A stretch of 64,000 nucleotides of DNA from Triatoma infestans (GCA_011037195.1 JAAEAF010002565.1:1-64000), one strand, 5' to 3'; shown: positions 32,427 to 44,418, counted from the first letter of the stretch. Made by a program: numbers and translations. Notes: generated by a model not told the origin, from the letters alone.

Positions 32427-32427
<1 letters not shown>
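31811..32427 (-). mobile_element. 5'-truncated LINE with restriction-like endonuclease domain
   Basis: Minus strand: the coding end, a 3' untranslated region, then a poly-A tail (plus-strand T run 31811-31829). The 5' end stops at an ATT microsatellite (32428-32490), and the same ATT-type sequence precedes the poly-T side, suggesting insertion into ATT-rich DNA. GC content is clearly higher than its surroundings, indicating a recent or compositionally distinct arrival. The 3' tail, truncation and flanking similarity fit target-primed reverse transcription. Confidence 0.75.
31953..32427 (-). pseudogene. RLE domain of a non-LTR retrotransposon (C-terminal fragment)
   Basis: An uninterrupted frame of about 158 residues enters from the truncated 5' end and stops at 31953. 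Visible motifs are LLYWDREVLTD, then RPDVIW ... VWLIDVSVPDD, which corresponds to the PD-(D/E)XK-type catalytic core of R2/NeSL-like C-terminal restriction-like endonucleases, followed by a conserved IVPLIISATGLVPRSL segment and an IIREVL helix. The reverse transcriptase is missing. Internal methionine 32405 is not a real start. The frame is intact, so the insertion is probably young. The exact clade is uncertain. Confidence 0.65.

Positions 32428-32490
<63 letters not shown>
32428..32490. repeat. (ATT)n microsatellite
   Basis: About 20 perfect ATT units directly next to the truncated 5' end of the minus-strand LINE. It may be pre-existing target DNA or may have expanded after insertion. Confidence 0.95.
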
Positions 32491-32491
<1 letters not shown>

Positions 32492-33390
32492 CACTTCAGT
32501 GTTTTTTTCAGTCACTATTTGATAATATCATATCTATATAAAATATTTATTGGATACACAAATACATTAAGCAATTACTTTTAAAATTTACAGTAAATAT
32601 AGAAATTGAAAGAGGGTCAAACGAAAGAGAAATTGGTTTTTTATCGCCAGACCGAAAGGCTACATTAGTTTTTTTACGCTAGTCTTTCCCCGAGATTTTC
32701 TATACTAGCCAACAATCAGCCTGTTCCATTTTATACTATTCCTTTTATTATCTTATTTAATATTATAATATATATATATAAAAGTGTTGCAGTATAAAAT
32801 CTAATAGTACATTTGTCCAGCTAAAAAGGAAAAACAGAGAGTAAGCTGAATGGCGTCCCATTTTCTTCATATTTCTTTCATTTTTAGCTGGTATTCATTT
32901 TTCTTTTTATTCTACAAGTCAAAGAGAGATGTTTTTTTTTCTTTCTTTATATTATTTTTTCCCTCTTTAAACTTATTTTGTATCCAATTCAATCTATTTG
33001 TAGTGAGTAAAATTAATTAACTTATTCTTGTAGAAATTACAAGTTTTTGTGGTCGGTTATTTCTAGACTATTAGGTTTTCTAGTTTTAATGGGATCTAGA
33101 CATCCCCCTAGGTACGCCAGCCTAACAACAAGATCAACACCTACACAGACACACTCGCAACATTCACACAATACGCCAAATATCTACAGTGGTAGATTTG
33201 ATATGTTTAACCCACAGATAAAATCTATCTCACCACCACAAACACACATATACACACACACACATACACTTACATTTACTAAGACCTTTTGTACCCTTTT
33301 CAGACGTCCACATTTAGAGTACAATCATTAATACCTAAGAGGTCACAATAGATCTTTAACGTCGCAGTGTATTTTACGCATTATAACCAC
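32491..33390. other. AT-rich stretch with CA-rich tracts
   Basis: A TA run near 32769-32780 and CA-rich imperfect repeats at 33145-33275. No gene recognised. Confidence 0.5.
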
Positions 33391-34095
33391 TGTAATGGGT
33401 TCAGATGTCTTGGAGAGGTGTTATGATGCGATGATAGTTGGGAGTTAGTTAGAGATTTTAGAGATGTGTTATACGGAATATGAATTACGAAAATAAATAT
33501 ATGTATATTTTAACAATAATTTAAACGTTTGAAAAGATAAACTACAATTAATTTAAAATGATTTAAATTGTAACTAGAATGCACCAACTATAATGATTGA
33601 TAATTAATATATGTTTAAATACTTAGATAGGGACGCGCTCCGGTGTATGAATTATGTCACTGGTAGAATCTTGATGTTACGCTGATGAAATACTGAAGAA
33701 TAGTCCTCCCACTTCCTGTAGAGATGCCTTATATTGCCATCCCCACACATTGACAAGTCTTGTAATTACGGGTCACACTCAAACATCTCTTGCCGTGTTG
33801 ACCCTAGGTCTTGAACAGGTGTTGGCGGTTATCAAAGGACTGGAGCCAGGTGTTCGGTCTTTTGAGTGTTTTGTTTATTGCCGTGTGTTGACCCTTGGCC
33901 AGGCGGCTTCTGTATACTGACCGTATAATGGTCCTTTTGAAAGCAGTGTGTCTTTGGCGGTCCCTTTGACCGTGTACTGACCGCGGCTCTTGACCTGAAT
34001 AATAGCGGCTGGCTGGCACCACTAGTCATAATTTTTTATAATTTGAAAATTATATATTTCCTTCTGTTATCACTCTTTCTTGTTATCACATTACA
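33391..34095. mobile_element. Solo LTR, family A copy 3, with perfect 4-bp TSD
   Basis: TGTAATGGGTTCAGATG ... GTTATCACATTACA, 705 bp, flanked by identical CCAC (33387-33390 and 34096-34099). TG...CA ends and a 4-bp duplication are diagnostic of an LTR integration. Shorter than copy 2 through small internal deletions. Confidence 0.85.
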
Positions 34096-34099
34096 CCAC

Positions 34100-37000
34100 T
34101 CCCCCCCAACTACAATGATTAAATTTGTGAAATCGACCTAGTTCTTATAGTAAACTATAATACTCAAGATCAAAAATTCATATGTATCTTAGATTTCATT
34201 AAACAGTTCTAATCCAAAGAGTTACAGAATAAAAATCGATTCCATCTGATGTAATCAAAGTAAATCTATATTTTAAATATATATAAAGATATGCAGATAT
34301 GCATAATGACAGACTTTTTTCTCTATCCATTCCAGTAATATAACTAATCTAGAAATTGAAAATAACTAATCTATATTTCATAACAGTTTTTATAATTAAA
34401 ATAACCTAACTACTCGTATTTAATTAATAAATAAATAAAATTACGTGCAATTTAGTTAAAAGAAGAAACAATTCTCAACAAACGTTAAAATCAGAAATTT
34501 AAAACAAGTAATCTATTTCTCTATAACCTCACCTTACTTATAACCTCTTCTTCAATCTGACTTGAAATGGCACTGAAGGCTTGTCCTGATTTCGGTGTAT
34601 AGAAGGATAGCTATAGAAGAATGCAGAAAGTTATATATTGATCATTTGTTATATTTTGTCTGTTATGAACAAAAAAAATAATATATTTTATAATAAATAA
34701 AGATATTTACTATCTCCGTTTCCTTTCACACTCGATGTTAAGATTAAGAGTACAACTTCTCTCGCTAATATTAGTTTAATAATAAGTATAAAATTAATAT
34801 TGCACAAAGAATATCATTATTTACACATATATTACGCATTGTAAGGTTTTGAATTAATAGCAAAAATTTTTATTCAGCAATAATCTGAAGAATTCTTAGC
34901 CCAAATCTCGCTTTTCTTACAACTAAAGACGCAAAATCAAAGCATCAGTTTTATATGCCAAAGGACTATTTATATTTGAAAATAGCCAGCTAATATGATC
35001 CATGAAATTATTTAATAGTAAATTTCGGACTAATTTGTTTTTTATTATCACCAGTTAGTATATCTATTGTATCTCTTCTAGAAAGACCAAAATTTTTTAA
35101 ACCTCGGCAAATATTACTGATTTTGATCGAAACAATACGAATATTAGTCCGGAAATAGATTATTATATTGCAAATGCATGATTAGGAGGGATTTGCTGGA
35201 CTTATTTCCCTTATACTACTCGCAACTCATATATTGCATTCGGAATCTAGAAAACATATTTCCGCTTCTTCAACATCTTTTTAAACCAAGTCTTTATTTA
35301 AGCACTTTCTTCCGTCATTACGATACTGATAGAACTTTTAAAATATGATTGATGTAGAACCCTAGCCATGCTGTTGTGAGCGCTAGGTATCCCATCTCGT
35401 AGGCCGAATTTGAAATTACGCACCTACTTGAATAAAAGTACATTAATAATTTTTTTTAAATATTGTTTTACTTATGATCATTATTTTTTGTTGTCAAGTA
35501 AAATTAAATACTTATGAAAAGTTTCTGGGCTTTCTAATTTGTTCCTCTGATACTTTTTCATTTTTTTCCCTTCTCCGGTGCAGCTGCCGCGGCAAACATT
35601 ATTGGTAACAATGTTTATGGCCCTCTCATGACAATTTACAAAATCTTATTGATGGCATTCATGGCAGTGGCTGCTATGAGTGGAAGGAAACTCTTTCAGA
35701 AGGCTTAGCTGCTGAACTTGCTACATCAACTCACTAAGGAAGAGAAACCTAAGCAAAGGTCGTTATGCGAACCTGTTAAACCTTATTAAGTTATTGGGAC
35801 TGCATTATAACGGCAAATTGCAAGGTGGTTTAACACAGTTTCTTTGGGTTTGCAGTAGTGAAGTTCTGATTTACCTGGAATCATTCATGCTTTACTATAA
35901 TGTAGTATTCTATCCATCACTTCGAACTCATGGCAACTGTGATAAAATAAAGGAGTAGATAATGCTTTAGTAGATATTGAGGTTAGGTTGGTCTTAATCT
36001 TTGTACGAAAGTCGGTTTCTAATTTCCTCGACCTGCGAGTTCCAGCCACTTCGCATTCTAACAAACAATTTTCTGCGTGCTCAATGCTCATTGATTTGTA
36101 GTCGATTATTAAGAGATTAGATTATTAGTATATTTTTTAAGAGATTTAAACAAAAGAATATCAGAATCTAATAAACTTAAATTCGGAACATTTATTGTTA
36201 TTCATGTATTCATTGTATGGATTTAATTACTAGAACGAATGTGAGTATTTAATCTAGGTTAAAAATGAAAGCTTGGTGTGAGTGAGGTGTTGGGTGGCGC
36301 ATACCGCACAGAAGTGGCAATTGTTGGCTTTTAATGTTCTACCTTATGGCTATGGCCTTCAGAGCTAATGCCAAGAAAAATAAAATAAAATGAAATAAAA
36401 AAAATAAAAGAAATAACTCCTTTATATTCATTGAAATTATATTTTTAAACAAAAGGATAAGTTTCAATGCTTTTTGTTCGACAATAAGGGTATTTTAATT
36501 GAGAGCTACCTATATATTATATTGATCACCTAAATAGGCTTTTTTTTTTTTATTACACTCGATTGAATCATTATCATAGGCTCCAAACACCATTTTGTAC
36601 TCCGAGATTTCCTCCATTCTTCTCACCTTCACACAGGTCCTCTTCTTACAATTCCAATTAAGATTATGTCCAGAGTCCTGATTTACGATCAAACCATAAG
36701 TAAGGGGAACTAAGGTAAGTTACGGAGTCAACCAGTATAATATGGACATGGGTTTGGGTGAACCTGGAACGAGTGCCAAATGAAGGGTTGGAGAGGTCAC
36801 AACAACGTGACACTCTACTCTTGCCCAACCAACGTTCAACTCTTTCTCCATCTTTTAGAGAGAGTGTGGAGCGAGATGAAGGGAGGAGTCCTAGATAGCG
36901 CAGATGGAGAGTTGGTCGACATGAATTATTAAAATATTTCCCAAACCTCCTCTATAGCTTACTTACTCCCCACGCAGCCCTCCTCCCGCTATTACTTGTT

Positions 37001-37270
37001 TTAGCATCCGTTTATATTAGCTACCAAGGGAACAAGCAAACTCTGTTCAACATGATCATATCTTATAAAACCGATCCTATTATACATTATATCTATACTA
37101 CATAGAGAGTGGATAGAGTATTTTCGATTTTAAAGGGAACTGTGGCTGAAGAAATTCTCTGAAGAACTGAAGGATGTACGTAGTCTCCTTCTCTCTCATT
37201 AAAACAAAAAAAGTAGCCATAAGTAATTACTTAAATTTGAAATATTTATCTGGAAAAAAAATATTTTTCT
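34100..37270. other. Long AT-rich region without a recognised gene
   Basis: I see no frame with recognisable similarity. Two less AT-rich patches, about 35570-35760 and 36690-36930, have no assignable family; the second holds AGTTACGGAGTCAACC and a GA/CT-rich stretch. Either could be a decayed element or regulatory DNA. Confidence 0.45.
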
Positions 37271-37277
37271 TGCAACC

Positions 37278-37915
37278 ATGTAATGTGACAATTATTAAAT
37301 CAAAAGTAGTGAGTGAAATTATACTTTCAATCACAAGTGAGAGAAAGTTAAATCTCACAAGTGACATAAAGTAATATTATTTAATGCTAATTAGTCCGAC
37401 ATTTAGCGGCAATACGCAATAACAAGAACGTATTAAAAAACAAATCCTTTTACAACTAGCAACCAAAGAGTGGTTATACTAAAGAGATCAAGTTATAGAG
37501 AGAGGTAGTATTTGACTAGAATTAAAAAGGATTTTTGATGTTTGCTAAGGATTTATTTTAATTATATAAAGTGAAGTCATATTTTCAAATACATAAAGCT
37601 ATTTATTGATTAAATAGTTGAACATTTATCATTAAATCGACCTTTTTAACTTGAAATTATCATGATATGAAATAAATTATTATTTTCTGCAATAGGTGAA
37701 TAATGTGACAATTATTACACTAACATCAGAGGCTAAATTTCTGCTTTTACTCACTAGTGAGTTATACACTTTCTCTCACTAGTATGTAAAAGTAACATTA
37801 TTCAACTCTAATTAGGCCGAAATCTAGCGGCAATACGCAAAAACAACATCAAAAACAAATCCCAGATATTGTCAATTTGAGGTTATACCAAACAGAACAG
37901 GTTATAAAGAGAACA
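37278..37915 (+). repeat. Two direct repeats about 420 bp apart
   Basis: 37278-37500 and 37699-37915 share TAATGTGACAATTATTA, CTCACTAGTGA-like segments, CTAATTAG(T/G)CCGA, TAGCGGCAATACGCAA and CAAATCC...GGTTATAC in the same order. The units are diverged; their class is unknown. Related CTCCCGTTCAG-type text continues at 37990 and 38175. Confidence 0.6.
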
Positions 37916-38655
37916 GGTTATAAATTAAGAACGAATTTAATACGATTGCAGAAAAAAATGAATATTTAACTCTGTAGAAAAGTACTTTACAACTCTCGTT
38001 CAGGCAAATCTGAACCTCGAGAATTTATAAGTGGCCCTTTTCTCTCATTTCAAATAAATAACTGTTATTTGCAAATTTTCATATTTTTTATAATCACTAA
38101 GTTGAGTACCAATTCAATGGGTTGCAGGAAAAAAAAATGTAATATTCAACTCTTGAATAAAGAATTTGTACACTCCCGTTCAGTGGCCACATTCGCAACT
38201 TTCGTGTGGTCAATCAATACCTGTACTCGAGTTTAAAAAAAAACAACACTTACCCACATTATTCTATTAACCGTCGTCATGGCATCTCTGACTAACATTT
38301 CAAATTTAAAGAAACTTTTTCAATTTTAGTATTTTATTTTAGAAAGATCTATGAGTGTTTAATTCCTATCAGGTGTTTTTTTTTTTAAACCTATTTGTTG
38401 GAACATTATGGTTTTGGTTTTAAACTAAACTTTTTAGGTTTTAAACTATATTTCTTTCATTTGCCTACAGAAGTTTAAATTTTAGATAGAGGTGACTTCA
38501 TTTTCAACAGAGATAAACCACAATTGTTGATGTAGATGTAATCTTTGGTAATGGTGTTGGCAAAACGGTTATTGTTCTGGTTAGTTCACCTGTATCCTTT
38601 ATGATTAAAAGTAACGTTAAGTGCCGTCCACAAAACAAACGCGTCTCTACAGCTT

Positions 38656-38692
<37 letters not shown>

Positions 38693-39830
38693 AACACACC
38701 CATACTTTCATATACAAACACAAACACTCACTTATTGTCCCTCTTTTTGTTAAGTGGAAAGCATGGAAGAAATATTGTACAATACAAATAAAAAGAAATG
38801 GCTAAACTAAGGGAGACAACAATTCCTATATGCCGGAAATAGCCAATTGACCACTCTACTGTTCTTTTTGACCACAACCCAGGCGGTGTCCATTTGCTGA
38901 TATTAAAGGGTGTGGTATTGTTGTTATGACATTCTCTTTCTCCTTTATATCTCTTTTTAATATTTGCTTCCCTCCTAAGTCAACTCTTGCTCTTTGCTGA
39001 AGGGAACAATTTGTGAAAAGAAATTGGCTCCCACGGTGATGGGAAAACTTGAGGAAAGGGTTACTCTCTTGTTATATTGTAGTAGATTGTAAGGCCCAAT
39101 CATCTTGAGTGGATGTACCGTTTATTGTGTGTTTACTGTTGAATTATATACACAGTAAAGAACACTTGTGTAATCTTGGAAATAACTTTCAAAATAGGCA
39201 CATAAAGTTTCAAATACTAAACAAAAGAGCACTTATGTTTCACAATCATTTTGTAACTGTATTGCTCTTCAATGATTTCATTTTATTTGTCTTAAACATT
39301 TGGAAACTAAATAGTTTATCTCTTGAAATGTCTAAAAATATTTAGATATAAATTATAAGCCATATATAAGGGAAGATCATAGAGTTTTTTCAAATCATTA
39401 TTTTCCCATCTTATTATCTCCTCAACTGTTATTATCCTTTACATTCTTTGGCCACAAGAAGTTAAAAAAAGATGTTGCTTAAATTTCCTTCCATTCCTAG
39501 CCACAAATCATCTCAGCCGTGTGAATGCTTTTCGACAAAAATTCTTTAATCATAGTTAAGTATATTGATTTATATTTATTTAGTTTTTGCAATTTTCTGT
39601 ACAACAACTTTCTTTATATTCGGTAAACTAATTACAAACTTTTAGGGTTACCATTTTGTTTTTGAGAAATAGTTATGGTGAGAAATAGATGTCGGTTTGG
39701 AAATGGATCTTTCCCCTATGGTGCCATTTCTCCCCTAAAATTTCCATCAGGTGAGAAATAAAAGAAACTTAAATATTTATTAAAAATTCCAATTACTTGC
39801 TGTAAAATAGATGTTGAGGTTCGGTCATAA
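37916..39830. repeat. AT-rich stretch with CT/CA microsatellite
   Basis: A TC repeat runs into a CA repeat at about 38655-38700. The open frames here are low complexity (one translates the CT repeat). No gene recognised. Confidence 0.5.
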
Positions 39831-39837
39831 AAAAAAA

Positions 39838-40140
39838 ACTTTAAATTTTTACCTACGTTTCGGCATATCTATTGCCTTCTACAGTGACTGTACAAAGGTT
39901 TTATTACAAATCAGAAAAAAAGAAGAAAAACTACATAAAATATAAACTTTTTAGTTGATTTTTTATTTATTGGCTGCATTCTAATTTTATTATTATGTTG
40001 TGGTAGGATTATGAAGAAGAACCAGATTTTCAGCTAGAATCCTTTTTTTATTATTATGTCCTTAATTTGAGATACATTCGTCGTATTTATGTTTTTTTAC
40101 TTTAATGTTTCGGCATAATTCCGTGCCATTATCAAAAAGA
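39838..40140 (-). repeat. Penelope-LTR-like segments with hammerhead-like hairpins
   Basis: Minus strand: GGCAATAGATATGCCGAAACGTAG (39845-39880) and TGATAATGGCACGGAATTATGCCGAAAC (40103-40135). Both have a hairpin followed by GAAAC, like stem II plus GAAA of a hammerhead, but the CUGANGA and cleavage positions are degenerate. They lie downstream, on the same strand, of the Penelope-like coding remnant, where a Penelope LTR-like region would be expected. Confidence 0.4.
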
Positions 40141-40738
40141 TTTAAACCAACATAATTATGTTACAAATGTTTCAGTGGTAATTGATGATTTTTAAAAGTT
40201 ATTGTGCATACACTTAATGGTGTTTTTTTGTCGTATTAAGATATTGAATGTATTATTCAAATAATTATTTCCCAAAAATTTTTTTATTATATTTTCCTTA
40301 AAGATTTTTCATTTTGGTTTGAAAAAATAAAATCATATTATCAGAAATCATCTCTCAATATCAACCATTAATGCTAACATTTCGAAAACATATAATAATC
40401 AGGAACAAATACAGATGATTGAAAAATCATCACATTTATAAAATAAATATATTCAAACAAAATTTTTTAAAATAAACTACACAAATAAACTAAATAAAGA
40501 GTGTATAATATATATATATATATGACTATTGCTGCAGAACAGATCAATAATAAACTACATCACAACTATGAAACTTTGACAATATGTGGCATATATAAGA
40601 GTAAAATATAGAAATAACATAGAAATTGTACTTACAAAAATTTCTTGTTGGAAATTTCTTGTTGAAAACTATCGTTTAACTTATGATATACCACCAACAA
40701 GTTTTACGGACATTGGATGGGTCAAGGTTTATAAAGGG

Positions 40739-41243
40739 CTAGGAGATTGGATGGGAAAACCGTGTCTTAATCTGTATTTGTTTTGGAAATTCCAGGAGAT
40801 TGTTATAATTGAGAGATAGGTTGTTGGTGTCTGTTTTAAAATTGATAGATAATTTATCTTTTTTAATATGGATCATTTCCAATAAATTTCTTTTTCTATT
40901 ATTATTGTTGGTGCAGAGAATTTTAGGGTTTTCCATGACAAATTCATGTTTTTATTATATGCAATGTTTCATTAGTGACACAGTCGTATTTATGTTGGTA
41001 TAGTCTATTTTTGAAATATTGAGATGTTTGTCCTATGTATGTAGCTGGCCATTGTAAGCAATTTATTTTATAAATTACATCCGACAATAAAGTTGTGGGT
41101 GTGCGGTCTTTGAGTTTAGAAAAGAGTCTTTTTAGGGGATTGGAGTTTTTGTGAGCGATGAAAAGGTTATATTACTTGAAGTTTTTAGCTATTTTTTCTG
41201 ATAGACCCTCTACAATAGAAATATAGGATATTGGAAGCTGCTG
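40739..41243 (-). pseudogene. Penelope-like element, GIY-YIG endonuclease region
   Basis: Minus-strand frames read, in order, YISIVEGLSEKIAKNFK, then NPLKRLFSKLKDRTP, VIYKINCLQWPATYIGQT (the GIY-YIG core; TYIGQT at 41025-41042), then LYQHKYDC and, after a frameshift, HEFVMENPKIL ... KRNLLEMIHIKK. This is the C-terminal endonuclease of Penelope-like elements, with the LEMIHI helix typical of the family. At least one stop and one frameshift inactivate it, and the reverse transcriptase portion upstream is missing. The normal first Cys pair is altered (CLQW instead of C..C). Confidence 0.75.
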
Positions 41244-41400
41244 TGATTTCAATGCTGAAATTCCAATTACTAAGAAAATTTACCCAACATAACTAGGAAA
41301 ACCAAAACGTGTATGCTGGAACGTCTGCAAGCGTCCTTTAAATAATTCCATGAAATGGTACAATGAACAAATACAAAGAAGAATGTATGAAAGTGCTTTG

Positions 41401-41590
41401 TAAGAAGGATTAAGAATCCTAAGTTATTATATAGACAGTCGTAAGAAGATTAAGAATCCTAAGATTACTATATGGACTGTCGTAAGAAGATTAAGAATCT
41501 TAAGATTACTATATGGACTGTCGTAAGAAGATTAAGAATCCTAAGATTGCTTTATGGACAATCGTAAGAAGATTAAGAATCCTAAGATTA
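41401..41590 (+). repeat. 41-bp tandem repeat, about 4.5 copies
   Basis: A unit of 41 bp (TAAGAAGATTAAGAATCCTA, AGATTACTATATGGACTGTC, G) is repeated in direct tandem with few changes. It lies just upstream of the segmental duplication. No coding role. Confidence 0.85.
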
Positions 41591-42712
41591 CAATACTTTC
41601 TTTGCCAAAAGGGGGGGGGATAATAAACGTGCATTGTGTGTGAAAACTAGTTTTTTCACTGAATACTATAACTGGATTGAAATTTTATTGATATTTTTTT
41701 GCCAGCTCCTTTTTTTTTCAATTTTTTTCATTGTAATGGAAATATGATCCTTGGGCATCTGCTAGTGAAGGCTTTCCTTCTCTCTGTTACTCTCTAGTAC
41801 TCTGTCTTTCTCTTCCATAAATAAAACGTAATGATTGGGGTTTTCGACCGTTTTTTTTTTTTTATTTGTCCCTTTTTATCTATTGATAGCCAATTCTCTA
41901 TTTTTTTTATTTTTATTTTATGGAGTTGATGACGTACAAATATTACTGTATCCATTCCACAATATTTGGAATTCTGCCAATATGAAAAAGATTATTGTAA
42001 TATAGGAAATATAAAAATTTAAAGAGAACTGAAAAATATACATTTTCTAGTGAGTATTATTGTTTTGAACTCGTATATTTAAATATCTGTATTTGAGTGC
42101 TTGTTTTTATTATTTATAGAAGTTGTTCTATAGTTGATTTTTTTCTGTATTTATTGTTTCAGTCTGTTGGAGGTTGTTTTTTATTTAGTTATTTTTATTT
42201 GGTTTTTATTACAAACACCATTTTCCCCATTGGTTAATGTTCTTGTCTAAAATGTTTGCTGGCACGTTTTGTATTTAATTGCCATTTTAAAAGTCTGTTT
42301 TTTTGTTTATATGTCTCTGCGTGAAAGTAAAATCCATGGTGGTTAATTTAATATGCAGACCAGTATTTCCTCATCGTATTGGTTTGCATTTGTGGAGGGT
42401 CTGTGTTTTTAGGTGTGTGTTTTCAGAGAGAGATGATTTTTGATCGTTTAGGGAAGTTAGCCGACACCCGAGTATAAACTGAAAGCCCCACAACTACTGA
42501 ACCCATTTCTGCGGTTACTTTTAGGGTTCGATGGAATAATGATTGTATATGTCCGGAATATCCGTGTTACTGATGGTTTTTTTTTATCTCCCTAACAATT
42601 TAGGATATGATTCTTTCTAACTAATGAGTGCACAGATTGAAAAACCAAGCGTTTACAAAATGCATACTGTGACTAATCAGCAGTTATCATAATATGTTTG
42701 TATGGTAATAGC

Positions 42713-43676
42713 TCTAGAGGACTAGTTATCTCCAGCGGGACTCTTTCGGACGCTTTCGATATCGGAAACGGGCTCAGGCAAGGAGATCCGATGTCGCCCC
42801 TCCTGTTTAACTGTCTGCGGCACAAGGTATGCAAGACTCTTGAGATGGACCTCATGGCACGCTGATTGATCGCACCTCTCAGATCATGGCGTATGCGGAT
42901 GATGTGGTAATCATTGGTAGATCCCTGGCAGCCGTAAAAAGTATCTTCGTCACGCTGGAGCGAGAAGCCAAGCGCGTCGGGCTCCGCGTTAATGAGGGAA
43001 AGACGAAAGTGCTGGTGGCTAGGAGGAAGCCTCTGGTGCATCTCGCGACGTATTACGTCTTTGGGGATTACGAGTTCGAGGTTGTCTCCCACTTCCCCTA
43101 CCTGGGCTCTATTATTTCGGACATAGCGGACGAAAAAGAAGTCAGAAGAAGGATAGCAACGGGAAACAGAGCGCACTACGGTCTATATAAAATAATGAGG
43201 AGCAGCCTGGTCAACCGAGGAACAAAGATCCAGATGTATAAGACCTTGATAAGGCCTGTCGTGACCTACGCAAGCGAAACATGGACACTGAATAAGGCAG
43301 CTTGTGAGAGGATTGACAGGTTCGAGAGGCGAGTCCTAAGATGGATCTTTGGGCCGAAAAGGGAAAACCAGACTGGAAAAGAAGGCCAAATCAAGAGGTG
43401 TACGCCCTGTATGGGGAGCCAAGCATCACCGCGTTTGTGAAGGCCCAGCGGCTGAAATGGTATGGGCATATATGCCGGATGTCCGAGGAAAGGATAGCAA
43501 CAAAGGTGCTAAAAGGAAAGTGGCACGGCTCTCGCCCCCGGGGACGTCCGAAGACCAGGTGGGTGGACAATGTGAGGGCGGATATGAGAAAGATAGGTTT
43601 GAGGGCCCACCTGGTGAATGATAGGGTTGAGTGGTCTACCCGCATAGAGCAGGCCATGGACCGTCTCGGTCTGTAG
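42713..43676 (+). pseudogene. Reverse transcriptase C-terminal fragment, frameshifted
   Basis: Frame 1 carries IGNGLRQGDPMSPLLFN (42761 onward; RT motif). Another frame has the catalytic MAYADDVVIIG (42886 onward), NEGKTKVLV, FPYLGSIIS, and VTYASETWTLNKAACERIDRFERRVLRWIFGP. A third (from about 43341) has LYGEPSITAFVKAQRLKWYGHICRM ... RPRGRPKTRWVDNV and stops at 43674-43676. Thus there are at least two frameshifts. The order and motifs are those of a widespread animal non-LTR family often annotated as endonuclease-reverse transcriptase. The N-terminal endonuclease is missing. Confidence 0.85.
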
Positions 43677-43712
43677 TGCCCATAGAAGAAGAAGAAGAAG
43701 AAGAAGAAGAAG
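42713..43712 (+). mobile_element. 5'-truncated LINE insertion with 11-bp TSD and (GAA)n tail
   Basis: ATGGTAATAGC occurs at 42702-42712 and 43713-43723, while unit 2 of the duplication has it once (49505-49515) with no insert. This defines a 1,000-bp insertion. It begins inside the reverse transcriptase and ends in a GAA microsatellite (43682-43712). GC content is high compared with its host. Truncated 5' end, target-site duplication and simple tail are hallmarks of target-primed reverse transcription. Confidence 0.95.
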
Positions 43713-44369
43713 ATGGTAATAGCACCTCAATGAATGGACGTACACAGAACGTGCTTAATGCGATCTCAAACAAAAATCACGTGATGATAACAAACTGAAC
43801 AATATTACCTTCCTAAATTTCTGTCATGAACCCTGTGAACAGATTTTGAACTCAATAGACGACGAGCTCTCTATTTTTATTTTCTTTGGAAATCTGAATA
43901 AATCAGTTGATTCTCACTAACCTTACATGTTTTCTTTCTTCGGCTAGATTTCTGAATGCCAGTGTTTTGAGAATGTGACGTCAAAAATTATAAGGAATGA
44001 TTGCACTACCTTGTGTGGTTTTTAAACCTACACATTAATACACATTTACCATTAATAATCACCTGTGGTTAATACATATTAGAAGCATTGAAAGAATTCT
44101 AAATTTGAAAAAAACCGTTTACTTTACTGAAATAAATTTTTTGAATTTCTTTTGAAAAAGTATTTTCTTCAAAATTGAAAACATACAGATAAACCTATCA
44201 CTTTTATTTAAACATTTTTCTGAAATTGATATAAAATCCGGTAAAGGAATTAGAGAATGAAAATGAACATTTTATATCAACAAATTAATAGCCCGCTCTG
44301 ACGGAAATAAAGATGAAGTTATAAATAACCGAAATTTAAGATGGTATAATTTACAGAAAGAAATTTATG

Positions 44370-44371
<2 letters not shown>

Positions 44372-44414
<43 letters not shown>
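44372..44414. repeat. Poly-A tract in unit 1
   Basis: 43 consecutive A residues, matched in unit 2 at 50164-50206. The preservation of a long mononucleotide run in both units supports a recent duplication. It could also be a retroposon tail; the sequence before it contains no recognised coding. Confidence 0.9.

Positions 44415-44418
<4 letters not shown>

Noticed and set aside
32268..32522. Plus-strand frame ending in a run of isoleucines
   Set aside because: Antisense shadow of the minus-strand endonuclease fragment that reads into the ATT microsatellite.
41401..41590. CRISPR array from the regular 41-bp spacing
   Set aside because: The whole unit repeats with no unique spacers, so it is a minisatellite.
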